From Tachypleus tridentatus (lineage: Eukaryota > Arthropoda > Merostomata > Xiphosura > Limulidae): a stretch of DNA of 64,000 nt. Below, one piece after another: positions 46,797 through 60,887 of the stretch. Position 1 is the stretch's first letter; every line of letters begins with the position of its first letter. The notes beneath the pieces are model-generated. The model was given only the letters and a program-made list of their open reading frames with translations. It searched no databases and had not been told where the DNA came from. The stretch is from NCBI RefSeq assembly GCF_004210375.1, contig NC_134834.1, positions 148,585,009 to 148,649,008 on the forward strand. Direction: 5' to 3'. The translations under genes and the position numbers were made by a program.

Positions 46797-48122
46797 ACAT
46801 ATTTGATAAGCATCATTATCTGATTCACCCTAGTTTTGAACGTTAAAGACAGTTTAATAATTGTCATTATCGGATTCACCCTTGTTATAAACGTTAAAGA
46901 CAGGTTGATAAGTATCATTATCGGTTTTACCCTTGTTATATACGTCAAAGAAAGGTTGATAAGTATCATTATCGGATTCACCCTTGTTATAAACGTTAAC
47001 GACATGTTGATAAGTATCATTATTGGATACACCTTTGTTATAAACGTTAAAGACAGGTTGATAAGTATCATTATTGGATACACCTTTGTTATAAACGTTA
47101 AAGACAGGTTGATAAGCTTCATTATCGGGTTCACACTTGTTATAAACGTCAAAGACAAGTTGATAAGCATCATTATTGGATTCACCCTTGTTATAAACGT
47201 TAAAGACAGGTTGATAAGTATCATAATGGGATTCACTATTGTTATAAACGTTAAATACAGGTTGATAAGCATCATTATTGGATTCACTTTTGTTATGAAC
47301 GTTAAAGATAGGTTGATAAGTATCATTATCGGATTCACCCTTGTTACAAACGTCAAAGACAGGTTGATAAGCATCATTATTGGATTCACTTTTGTTATAA
47401 ACGTTAAAGATTGGTTGATAAGTATCATTATCGGGTTCACTCTTGTTATAAACGTCAAAGACAGGTTAATAAGCATCATTATTGGATTCACCCTTGTTAT
47501 AAACGTTAAAAACAGGTTGATAAGCATCATTATTGGATTCACTTTTGTTATGAACGTTAAAGAGAGGTTGAAAAGTATCATTATTGTATTCACACTTGTT
47601 ATAAACGTTAAAGACAGGTTGATAAGCATCATTATTTGATTCACCCTTGTTATAAACGTTAAAGACAGGTTGATAAGTATCATTATCGGGTTCACTCTTG
47701 TTACAAACGTCAAAGGCAGGTTGATAAGCATCATTATTGGATTCACTTTCGTTATAAACGTTAAAGACTAGTTGATAAGTATCATTATCGGGTTCACCCT
47801 TGTTATAAACGTTAAAGACAGGTTGATAAGTATCATTATAAAATTCACACTTGTTATAAAAGTTAAACACTGGTTGATAAGCAACATTATTGGATTCACT
47901 TTTGTTATGAACGTAAAAAACAGGATGATAAGTATCATTATTGGATTCACCCTTGTTATAAACGTTAAAGACAGTTTGATAAGAATCATTATCGGATTCA
48001 CCCTTGTTATAAACGTTAAAGACGTATTTGATAAGCATCATTATCTGATTCACCCTTGTTATAAACGTTAAAGACAGTTTATAAGTGTCATTATCGGATT
48101 CACCCTTGTTATAAACGTTAAA
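46797..48122. repeat. 26-mer higher-order repeat, copy 1
   Basis: 1,326 bp = 26 x 51. Markers: ACATATTTG at 46797, ATAAGCTTCATTATCGGGTT at 47112, GAGAGGTTGAAAAGTATC at 47562. Each recurs exactly 1,326 bp later in copy 2. Confidence 0.88.
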
Positions 48123-49448
48123 ACATATTTGATAAGCATCATTATCTGATTCACCCTTGTTATGAACGTTAAAGACAGTTTGATAAGTGTCATTATCGGA
48201 TTCACCCTTGTTATAAACGTTAAAGACAGGTTGATAAGTATCATTATCGGATTCACCCTTGTTATAAACGTCAAAGACAGGTTGATAAGTATCATTATCG
48301 GATTCACCCTTGTTATAAACGTTAAAGACAGGTTGATAAGTATCATTATTGGATACACCTTTGTTATAAACGTTAAAGACAGGTTGATAAGTATCATTAT
48401 TGGATACACCTTTGTTATAAACGTTAAAGACAGGTTGATAAGCTTCATTATCGGGTTCACACTTGTTATAAACGTCAAAGACAAGTTGATAAGCATCATT
48501 ATTGGATTCACCCTTGTTATAAACGTTAAAGACAGGTTGATAAGTATCATTATGGGATTCACTATTGTTATAAACGTTAAATACAGGTTGATAAGCATCA
48601 TTATTGGATTCACTTTTGTTATGAACGTTAAAGATAGGTTGATAAGTATCATTATCGGATTCACCCTTGTTACAAACGTCAAAGACAGGTTGATAAGCAT
48701 CATTATTGGATTCACTTTTGTTATAAACGTTAAAGATTGGTTGATAAGTATCATTATCGGATTCACTCTTGTTATAAACGTTAAATACAGGTTGATAAGT
48801 ATCATTATTGGATTCACCCTTGTTATAAACGTTAAAAACAGGTTGATAAGCATCATTATTGGATTCACTTTTGTTATGAACGTTAAAGAGAGGTTGAAAA
48901 GTATCATTATTGTATTCACACTTGTTATAAACGTTAAAGACAGGTTGATAAGCATCATTATTTGATTCACCCTTGTTATAAACGTTAAAGACAGGTTGAT
49001 AAGTATCATTATCGGGTTCACTCTTGTTACAAACGTCAAAGACAGGTTGATAAGCATCATTATTGGATTCACTTTCGTTATAAACGTTAAAGACTGGTTG
49101 ATAAGTATCATTATCGGATTCACCCTTGTTATAAACGTTAAAGACAGGTTGATAAGTATCATTATCGGATTCACCCTTGTTATAAACGTTAAAGACAGGT
49201 TGATAAGCATCATTATTGGATTCACTTTTGTTATAAACGTTAAAACAGGTTGATAAGTATCATTATTGGATTCACCCTTGTTATAAACGTTAAAGACAGG
49301 TTGATAAGAATCATTATCGGATTCACCCTTGTTATAAACGTTAAAGACAGGTTGATAAGCATCATTATCTGATTCACCCTTGTTTTAAACGTTAAAGACA
49401 GTTTGATAATTGTCATTATCGGATTCACCCTTGTTATAAACGTTAAAG
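48123..49448. repeat. 26-mer higher-order repeat, copy 2
   Basis: Markers at 48123, 48438 and 48888. Monomer order matches copy 1 for roughly 900 bp and then diverges (copy 1 carries the TATAAAATTCACAC monomers, copy 2 does not). Confidence 0.88.
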
Positions 49449-50770
49449 ACATATTTGATAAGCATCATTATCTGATTCACCCTTGTTATAAACGTTAAAG
49501 ACAGTTTGATAAGTGTCATTATCGGATTCACCCTTGTTATAAACGTTAAAGACAGGTTGATAAGTATCATTATCGGTTTTACCCTTGTTATAAACGTTAA
49601 AGACAGGTTGATAAGTATCATTATCGGATTCACCCTTGTTATAAACGTTAAAGACAGGTTGATAAGTATCATTATTGGATTCACCTTGTTATAAACGTTA
49701 AAGACAGGTTGATAAGTATCATTATTGGATACACCTTTGTTATAAACGTTAAAGACAGGTTGATAAGCTTCATTATCGGGTTCACACTTGTTATAAACGT
49801 CAAAGACAAGTTGATAAGCATCATTATTGGATTCACCCTTGTTATAAACGTTAAAGACAGGTTGATAAGTATCATTATGGGATTCACTATTGTTATAAAC
49901 GTTAAAGACAGGTTGATAAGCATCATTATTGGATTCACTTTTGTTATGAACGTTAAAGACAGGTTGATAAGTATCATTATCGGATTCACCCTTGTTACAA
50001 ACGTCAAAGACAGGTTGATAAGCATCATTATTGGATTCACTTTTGTTATAAACGTTAAAGATTGGTTGATAAGTATCATTATCGGGTTCACTCTTGTTAT
50101 AAACGTCAAAGACAGGTTAATAAGCATCATTATTGGATTCACCCTTGTTATAAACGTTAAAAACAGGTTGATAAGCATCATTATTGGATTCACTTTTGTT
50201 ATGAACGTTAAAGAGAGGTTGAAAAGTATCATTATTGTATTCACACTTGTTATAAACGTTAAAGACAGGTTGATAAGCATCATTATTTGATTCACCCTTG
50301 TTATAAACGTTAAAGACAGGTTGATAAGCATCATTATTTGATTCACCCTTGTTATAAACGTTAAAGACAGGTTGATAAGTATCATTATCGGATTCACTCT
50401 TGTTATAAACGTTAAAGACAGGTTGATAAGCATCATTATTGGATTCACTTTGTTATAAACGTTAAAGACAGTTGATAAGTATCATTATCGGGTTCACCCT
50501 TGTTATAAACGTTAAAGACAAGTTGATAAGTATCATTATCGGATTCACCCTTGTTATAAACGTTAAAGACAAGTTGATAAGTATCATTATCGGGTTCACT
50601 CTTGTTATAAACGTCAAAGACAGGTTGATAAGCATCATTATTGGATTCACTTTCATTATAAAGGTTAAAGACTAGTTGATAAGTATCATTATCGGGTTCA
50701 CCCTTGTTATAAACGTTAAAGACAGGTTGATAAGTATCATTATTGGATTCACCCTTGTTATAAACGTTAA
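49449..50770. repeat. 26-mer higher-order repeat, copy 3
   Basis: Markers at 49449, 49763 and 50213, a spacing of 1,325-1,326 bp from copy 2. The one-base difference comes from a deletion near 49685 (CACCTTG for CACCCTTG). The right boundary is approximate. Confidence 0.8.
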
Positions 50771-51999
50771 AGACAGGTTGATAAGTATCATTATCGGATT
50801 CACTCTTGTTATAAACGTCAAAGACAGGTTGATAAGCATCATTATTGGGTTCACCCTTGTTATGAACGTTAAAGATAGGTTGATAAGTATCATTATCGGA
50901 TTCACCCTTGTTATAAACGTTAAAGACAGGTTGATAAGTATTATTATTGGATTCACACTTGTTATAAACGTTAAAGACATGTTGATAAGTATCATTATCG
51001 GATTCACCTTTGTTATGAACGTTAAAGACAGGTTGATAAGTATCATTATTGTATTCACACTTGTTATAAACGTCAAAAACAGGTTGATAAGCTTCATTTT
51101 TGGATTCACTGTCGTTATGAAGGTTAAAAAAAGGTTGATAAGTGTCATTATCAAATTAATTCTTGTTATAAACGTTAAAGACAGGTTGATAAGTATCATT
51201 ATCGGATTCACCCTTGTTATAAACGTTAAAGACAGGTTGATAAGTGTCATTATCGGATTCATCCTTGTTATAAACGTTAAAGACAGGTTGATAAGTATCA
51301 TTATAAAATTCACACTTGTTATAAAAGTTAAAGACAGGTTGATAAGCAACATTATTGGATTCACTTTTGTTATGAACGTAAAAGACAGGATGATAAGTAT
51401 CATTATTGGATTCACCCTTGTTACAAACGTCAAAGACAGGTTGATAAGTATCATAATGGGATTCACTATTGTTATAAACGTTAAATACAGGTTGATAAGC
51501 ATCATTATTGGATTCACTTTTGTTATGAACGTTAAAGATAGGTTGATAAGTATCATTATCGGATTCACCCTTGTTACAAACGTCAAAGACAGGTTGATAA
51601 GCATCATTATTGGATTCACTTTTGTTATAAACGTTAAAGATTGGTTGATAAGTATCATTATCGGGTTCACTCTTGTTATAAACGTCAAAGACAGGTTAAT
51701 AAGCATCATTATTGGATTCACCCTTGTTATAAACGTTAAAAACAGGTTGATAAGCATCATTATTGGATTCACTTTTGTTATGAACGTTAAAGACAGGTTG
51801 ATAAGTATCATTATTGTATTCACACTTGTTATAAACGTTAAAGACAGGTTGATAAGCATCATTATTTGATTCACCCTTGTTATAAACGTTAAAGACAGGT
51901 TGATAAGTATCATTATCGGGTTCACTCTTGTTACAAACGTCAAAGACAGGTTGATAAGCATCATTATTGGATTCACTTTTGTTATAAACGTTAAAGACA

Positions 52000-54900
52000 G
52001 GTTGATAAGTATCATTATCGGTTCACCCTTGTTATAAACGTTAAAGACAGGTTGATAAGTATCATTATCGGATTCACCCTTGTTATAAACGTTAAAGACA
52101 GGTTGATAAGTATCATTATCGGATTCACTCTTGTTATAAACGTTAAAGACAGGTTGATAAGCATCATTATTGGATTCACTTTGTTATAAACGTTAAAGAC
52201 AGGTTGATAAGTATCATTATCGGATTCACCCTTGTTATAAACGTTAAAGACAGGTTGATAAGTATCATTATTGGATTCACCCTTGTTATAAACGTTAAAG
52301 ACAGGTTGATAAGTATCATTATCGGATTCACTCTTGTTATAAACGTTAAAGACAGGTTGATAAGCATCATTATTGGATTCACCCTTGTTATGTGTTAAAG
52401 ACAGGTTGATAAGTATCATTATCGGATTCACCCTTGTTATAAACGTTAAAGACAGGTTGATAAGTATCATTATTGGATTCACACTTGTTATAAACGTTAA
52501 AGACAGGTTGATAAGTATCATTATCGGATTCACCTTTGTTATAAACGTTAAAGACAGGTTGATAAGTATCATTATTGTATTCACACTTGTTATAAACGTT
52601 AAAAACAGGTTGATAAGCTTCATTATTGGATTCACTGTTGTTATGAAACGTTAAAAAAGGTTGATAAGTGTCATTATCAAATTCATTCTTGTTATAAACG
52701 TTAAAGACAGGTTGATAAGTATCATTATCGGATTCACCCTTGTTATAAACGTTAAAGACAGGTTGATAAGTATCATTATCGGATTCACCCTTGTTATAAA
52801 CGTTAAAGACAGGTTGATAAGTATCATTATAAAATTCACACTTGTTATAAAAGTTAAAGACAGGTTGATAAGCAACATTATTGGATTCACTTTTGTTATG
52901 AACGTAAAAGACAGGTTGATAAGTATCATTATTGGATTCACCCTTGTTATAAACGTTAAAGACAGGTTGATAAGTATCATTATTGGATTCACTATTGTTA
53001 TAAACGTTAAAGACAGGTTGATAAGCATCATTATTGGATTCACTTTTGTTATAAACGTTAAAGACAGGTTGATAAGTATCATTATCGGATTCACCCTTGT
53101 TATAAACGTTAAAGACAGGTTGATAAGCATCATTATTGGATTCACTTTTGTTATAAACGTTAAAGACAGGTTGATAAGTATCATTATTGGATTCACCCTT
53201 GTTATAAACGTTAAAAACAGGTTGATAAGCATCATTATTGGATTCACCCTTGTTATAAACGTTAAAGACAGGTTGATAAGTATCATTATTGGATTCACTT
53301 TTGTTATAAACGTTAAAGACAGGTTGATAAGTATCATTATTGTATTCACACTTGTTATAAACGTTAAAGACAGGTTGATAAGCATCATTATTTGATTCAC
53401 CCTTGTTATAAACGTTAAAGACAGGTTGATAAGTATCATTATCGGATTCACTCTTGTTATAAACGTTAAAGACAGGTTGATAAGCATCATTATTGGATTC
53501 ACTTTGTTATAAACGTTAAAGACAGGTTGATAAGTATCATTATCGGATTCACCCTTGTTATAAACGATAAAGTCAGGTTAATAAGTGTCATTATCGGATA
53601 CACCCTAGTTATAAACGTTAAAAAGAGGTTGATAAGTATCATTATCGGATTCACTCTTGTTATAAACGTTAAAGACAGGTTGATAAGCATCATTATTGGA
53701 TTCACTTTGTTATAAACGTTAAAGACAGGTTGATAAGTATCATTATCGGATTCACCCTTGTTATAAACGTTAAAGACAGGTTGATAAGTATCATTATTGG
53801 ATTCACCCTTGTTATAAACGTTAAAGACAGGTTGATAAGCATCATTATTGGATTCACCCTTGTTATAAACGTTAAAGACAGGTTGATAAGTATCATTATC
53901 GGATTCACCCTTGTTATAAACGTTAAAGACAGGTTGATAAGTATCATTATTGGATTCACACTTGTTATAAACGTTAAAGACAGGTTGATAAGTATCATTA
54001 TCGGATTCACCTTTGTTATAAACGTTAAAGACAGGTTGATAAGTATCATTATTGTATTCACACTTGTTATAAACGTTAAAGACAGGTTGATAAGCTTCAT
54101 TATTGGATTCACTGTTGTTATAAACGTTAAAAACAGGTTGATAAGTATCATTATCAAATTCACCCTTGTTATAAACGTTAAAGACAGGTTGATAAGTATC
54201 ATTATCGGATTCACCCTTGTTATAAACGTTAAAGACAGGTTGATAAGTATCATTATCGGATTCACCCTTGTTATAAACGTTAAAGACAGGTTGATAAGTA
54301 TCATTATCGGATTCACACTTGTTACAAACGTTAAAGACAGGTTGATAAGCATCATTATTGGATTCACTTTTGTTATGAACGTTAAAGACAGGTTGATAAG
54401 TATCATTATTGGATTCACCCTTGTTATAAACGTTAAAGACAGGTTGATAAGTATCATTATCGGATTCACCCTTGTTATAAACGTTAAAGACAGGTTGATA
54501 AGTATCATTATCGGATTCACCTTTGTTATAAACGTTAAAGACAGGTTGATAAGCATCATTATTGGATTCACCCTTGTTATAAACGTTAAAGACAGGTTGA
54601 TAAGTATCATTATCGGATTCACCCTTGTTATAAACGTTAAAGACAGGTTCATAAGTATCATTATGGGATTCACCCTTGTTATAAACGTTAAAGACAGATT
54701 GATAAGTATCATTATTGGATTCACCCTTGTTATAAACGTTAAAGACAGGTTGATAAGCATCATTATTGGATTCACTTTTGTTATAAACGTTAAAGACAGG
54801 TTGATAAGTATCATTATCGGATTCACCCTTGTTATAAACGTTAAAGACAGGTTGATAAGCATCATTATTGGATTCACTTTGTTATAAACGTTAAAGACTG

Positions 54901-57900
54901 GTTGATAAGTATCATTATCGGATTCACCCTTGTTATAAACGTTAAAGACATGTTGATAAGTATTATTATCGGATTCATCCTTGTTATAAACCTTAACGAC
55001 TGGTTGATAAGTATCATTATCGGATTCACTCTTGTGATAAACGTTAAAGGCAGGTTTATAAGCATCATTATTGGATTCACCTTTGTTATGAACGTTAAAG
55101 ACAGGTTGATAAGTATCATTATTGGATTCACCCTTGTTATAAACGTTAAAGACAGGTTGATAAGTATCATTATCGGTTTTACCCTTGTTATAAACGTTAA
55201 AGACATGTTGATAAGTATCATTATCGGATTCACCTTTGTTATAAACGTCAAAAACAGGTTGATAAGCTTCATTTTTGGATTCACTTTTGTTATAAACGTT
55301 AAAGATTGGTTGATAAGTATCATTATAAAATTCACACTTGTTATAAAAGTTAAACACTGGTTGATAAGCAACATTATTGGATTCACTTTTGTTATGAACG
55401 TAAAAGACAGGTTGATAAGTATCATTATTGGATTCACCCTTGTTATAAACGTTAAAGACAGGTTGATAAGTATCATTATCGGATTCACCCTTGTTATAAA
55501 CGTTAAAGACAGGTTGATAAGTATCATTATCTGATTCACCCTTGTTATAAACGTTAAAGACAGGTTGATAAGTGTCATTATCGGATTCACCCTTGTTATA
55601 AACGTTAAAGACAGGTTGATAAGCATCATTATCGGATTCACCCTTGTTATAAACGTTAAAGACAGGTTGATAAGTGTCATTATCGGATTCACCCTTGTTA
55701 TAAACGTTAAAGACAGGTTGATAAGTATCATTATCGGTTTCACCCTTTTTATAAACGTTAAAGACAGGTTGATAAGTATCATTATCGGATTCACCCTTGT
55801 TATAAACGTTAAAGACAGGTTGATAAGTATCATTATTGGATTCACCTTTGTTATAAACGTTAAAGGCAGGTTTATAAGTATCATGATAGTATTCACACTT
55901 GTTATAAACGTTAATAACAGGTTGATAAGCTTCATTACTTTATTCACCCTTGTTATAAACGTTAAAGACAGGTTGATAAGTATCATTATCGGGTTCACAC
56001 TTGTTATAAACGTTAAAGACAGGTTGATAAGCATCATTATTGGATTCACCCTTGTTATAAACGTTAAAGACAGGTTGATAAGTATCATTATGGGATTCAC
56101 TCTTGTTATAAACGTTAAATACAGGTTGATAAGTATCATTATTGGATTCACCCTTGTTATAAACGTTAAAAACAGGTTGATAAGCATCATTATTGATTCA
56201 CTTTTGTTATAAACGTTAAAGACAGGTTGATAAGTATCATTATCGGATTCACACTTTGTTATAAACGTTAAAGACAGGTTGATAAGCATCATTATTGGAT
56301 TCACTTTTGTTATAAACGTTAAAGACAGGTTGATAAGTATCATTATCGGATTCACTCTTGTTATAAACGTCAGACAGGTTGATAACCATCATTATTGGTT
56401 TCACCCTTGTTATAAACGTTAAAGACAGGTTGATAAGTATCATTATCGGATTCACCCTTGTTATAAACGTTAAAGACAGGTTGATAAGTATCATTATTGG
56501 ATTCACACTTGCTTAAACGTTAAAGACAGGTTGATAAGCATCATTACTGGATTCACCCTTGTTATAAACGTTAAAGACATGTTGATAAGTATCATTATCG
56601 GATTCACCTTTGATATAAACGTTAAAGACAAGTTATTAATTATCATAATTGAATTCACCCTTGTTATAAACGTTAAAGTCAGGTTGATAAGTATCATTAT
56701 AAGATTCACCCATGTTATAAACGATAAAGTCAGGTTAATAAGTGTCATTATCGGATACACCCTAGTTATAAACGTTAAAGACAGGTTGATAAGTATCATT
56801 ATCGGATTCACCCTTGTTATAAACGTTAAAGACAGGTTGATAAGTATCATTATTGGATTCACCCTTGTTATAAACGTTAAAGACAGGTTGATAAGTATCA
56901 TTATTATATTCACCCTTGTTATAAACGTTAAAGACAGGTTGATAAGAGTCATTATCGTATTCACTCTTGTTATAAACGTTAAAGACAGGTTGATAAGTAT
57001 CATTATTGTATTCACACTTGTTATAAACGTTAAAGACAGGTTGATAAGCATCATTATTGGATTCACTTTTTTATAAACGTTAAAGACAGGTTGATAAGTA
57101 TCATTATCGGATTCACCCTTGTTATAAACGTTAAAGACAGGTTGATAAGTATCATTATTGGATTCACCCTTGTTATAAACGTTAAAGACAGGTTGATAAG
57201 TATCATTATTGGATTCACCTTTGTTATAAACGTTAAAGACAGGTTGATAAGTATCATTATTGGATTCACCCTTGTTATAAACGTTAAAGACAGGTTGATA
57301 AGTATCATTATTGTATTCACACTTGTTATAAACGTTAAAGACAGGTTGATAAGATCATTATCGTATTCACACTTGTTATAAACGTTAAAGACAGGTTGAT
57401 AAGTATCATTATTGTATTCACACTTGTTATAAACGTTAAAGACAGGTTGATAAGCATCATTATTGGATTCACCCTTTTTATAAACGTTAAAGACAGGTTG
57501 ATAAGTATCATTATCGGATTCACCCTTGTTATAAACGTTAAAGACAGGTTGATAAGTATCATTATCGGATTCACCCTTGTTATAAACGTTAAAGACAGGT
57601 TGATAAGTATCATTATCGGATTCACCCTTGTTATAAACGTTAAAGACAGGTTGATAAGTATCATTATTGGATTCACCCTTGTTATAAACGTTAAAGACAG
57701 GTTGATAAGTATCATTATTGGATTCACCCTTGTTATAAACGTTAAAGACAGGTTGATAAGTATCATTATTGTATTCACACTTGTTATAAACGTTAAAGAC
57801 AGGTTGATAAGATCATTATCGTATTCACACTTGTTATAAACGTTAAAGACAGGTTGATAAGTATCATTATCGGATTCACTATTGTTATAAACGTTAAAGA

Positions 57901-60250
57901 CAGGTTGATAAGCATCATTATTTGATTCACCCTTGTTATAAACGTTAAAGACAGGTTGATAAGTATCATTATCGGATTCACCCTTGTTATAAACGTTAAA
58001 GACAGGTTGATAAGTATCATTATTGGATTCACTTTTGTTATAAACGTTAAAGACAGGTTGATAAGTATCATTATTGTATTCACTTTTGTTATAAACGTTA
58101 AAGACAGGTTGATAAGTATCATTATTGTATTCACCCTTGTTATAAACGTTAAAGACAGGTTGATAAGTATCATTATCGGATTCACCTTTGTTATAAACGT
58201 TAAAGACAGGTTGATAAGTATCATTATCGGATTCACCCTTGTTATAAACGTTAAAGACAGGTTGATAAGTATCATTATCGGATTCACCCTTGTTATAAAC
58301 GTTAAAGACAGGTTGATAAGTGTCATTATCGGATTCACCCTTGTTATAAACGTTAAAGACAGGTTCATAAGCATCATTATTGGATTCACCTTGTTATAAA
58401 CGTTAAAGACAGGTTGATAAGTATCATTATTGGATTCACCCTTGTTATAAACGTTAAAGACAGGTTGATAAGTATCATTATCGGATTCACCCTTGTTATA
58501 AACGTTAAAGACAGGTTCATAATCATCGTTATTTGATTAACCCTTGTTATAAACGTTAAAGACAGGTTGATAAGTATCACTGTTGTATTCATACTTGTTA
58601 TAAACGTTAAAGACAGGTTGAGAAGAGTCATTATCGTATTCACACTTGTTATAAACGTTAAAGACAGGTTGATAAGTATCATTATTGTATTCACACTTGT
58701 TATAAACGTTAAAGACAGGTTGATAAGTATCATTATTGTATTCACAATTGTTATAAACGTTAAAGACAGGTTGATAAGTATCATTATTGGATTCACTTTT
58801 GTTATAAACGTTAAAGACAGGTTGATAAGTGTCATTATTGTATTCACACTTGTTATAAACGTTAAAGACAGGTTCATCAGCATCATTATTGTATCCACCT
58901 TTGTTATGAATGTTAAAGACAGGTTGATAAGTGTCATTATCGGATTCGTCCTTGTTATAAACGTTAAAGACAGGTTGATAAGTATCATTATTCTATTCAC
59001 ACTTGTTATAAACGTTAAAGACAGGTTGATAAGCATCATTTTTGGATTCACCTTTGTTATAAACGTTAAAGACAGGTTGATAAGTATCATTATCGGATTC
59101 ACCCTTGTTATAAACGTTAAAGACAGGTTGATAAGTATCATTATCGGATTCACCCTTGTTATAAACGTTAAAGACAGGTTGATAAGTATCATTATCGGAT
59201 TCACCCTTGTTATAAACGTTAAAGACAGGTTGATAAGTATCATTATTGGATTCACCCTTGTTATAAACGTTAAAGACAGGTTGATAAGTATCATTATTGG
59301 ATTCACACTTGTTATAAACGTTAAAGACAGGTTGATAAGAGTCATCATATCGTATTCACTCTTGTTATAAACGTTAAAGACAGGTTGATAAAAGTTGTTA
59401 TTGTATTCACACTTGTTATAAACGTTAAAGACAGGTTGATAAGCATCATTATTGGATTCACTTTTTTATAAACGTTAAAGACAGGTTGATAAGTATCATT
59501 ATCGGATTCACCCTTGTTATAAACGTTAAAGACAGGTTGATAAGTATCATTATCGGATTCACCTTTGTTATAAACGTTAAAGACAGGTTGATAAGTATCA
59601 TTATTGGATTCACCATTGTTATAAACGTTAAAGACAGGTTGATAAGCATCATTATTGGATTCACCTTTGTTATAAACGTTAAAGACAGGTTGATAAGTAT
59701 CATTATCGGATTCACCCTTGTTATAAACGTTAAAGACAGGTTGATAAGTATCATTATTGGATTCACCCTTGTTATAAACGTTAAAGACAGGTTGATAATC
59801 ATCATTATTGGATTCACCTTTGTTATAAACGTTAAAGACAGGTTGATAAGTATCATTATTGGATTCACCCTTGTTATAAACGTTAAAGACAGGTTGATAA
59901 GTATCATTATTGTATTCACACTTGTTATAAACGTTAAAGACAGGTTGATAAGAGTCATTATTGTATTCACACTTGTTATAAACGTTAAAGACAGGTTGAT
60001 AAGTATCATTATTGTATTCACCTTGTTATAAACGTTAAAGACAGGTTGATAAGCATCATTATTGGATTCACCCTTTTTATAAACGTTAAAGACAGGTTGA
60101 TAAGTATCATTATCAGATTCACCCTTGTTATAAACGTTAAAGACAGGTTGATAAGTATCATTATTGGATTCACCCTTGTTATAAACGTTAAAGACAGGTT
60201 GATAAGTATCATTATTGGATTCACATTTGTTATAAACGTTAAAGACAGGT
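52000..60250. repeat. Homogeneous core of the satellite
   Basis: By eye most monomers here are at or near consensus, with few of the block-specific variants seen on either side. A local duplication of about 458 bp (nine units less one base) is marked by GATAAGATCATTATCGTATT at 57348 and 57806. Confidence 0.6.
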
Positions 60251-60887
60251 TGATAAGTCATCATTATCATATTCACACTTGTTCTTAATGTTAAAGACGG
60301 ATTGATAAGTATCATTATCGGATTCACCCTTGTTATAAACGTTAAAGACAGGTTGATAAGTATCATTATCGGATTCACCCTTGTTATAAACGTTAAAGAC
60401 AGGTTGATAAGTATCATTATCGGATTCACTATTGTTATAAACGTTAAAGACAGGTTGATAAGCATCATTATTTGATTCACCCTTGTTATAAACGTTAAAG
60501 ACAGGTTGATAAGTATCACTGTTGTATTCATACTTGTTATAAACGTTAAAGACAGGTTGATAAGCATCATTATTGGATTCACTTTTATTATGAACATTAA
60601 AGAGAGGTTGATCAATATCAAAATTGTATTCATTCTTGTTATAAACGTTAAAGACATGTTGATAAGTATCATTATCCGATTCACCTTTGTTATAAACGTT
60701 AAAGACAGGTTGATTAGAATCATTTTCTGAGTCACCCTTGTTTTAAACGTTAAAGACAGTTTAATAATTGTCATTATCGGATTTACCCTTGTTATAAACG
60801 TTAAAGACAGTTTAATAATTGTCATTATCGGATTCACCCTTGTTATAAACGTTAATGACAGGTTCATAAGCACCATTATTGGAATCA

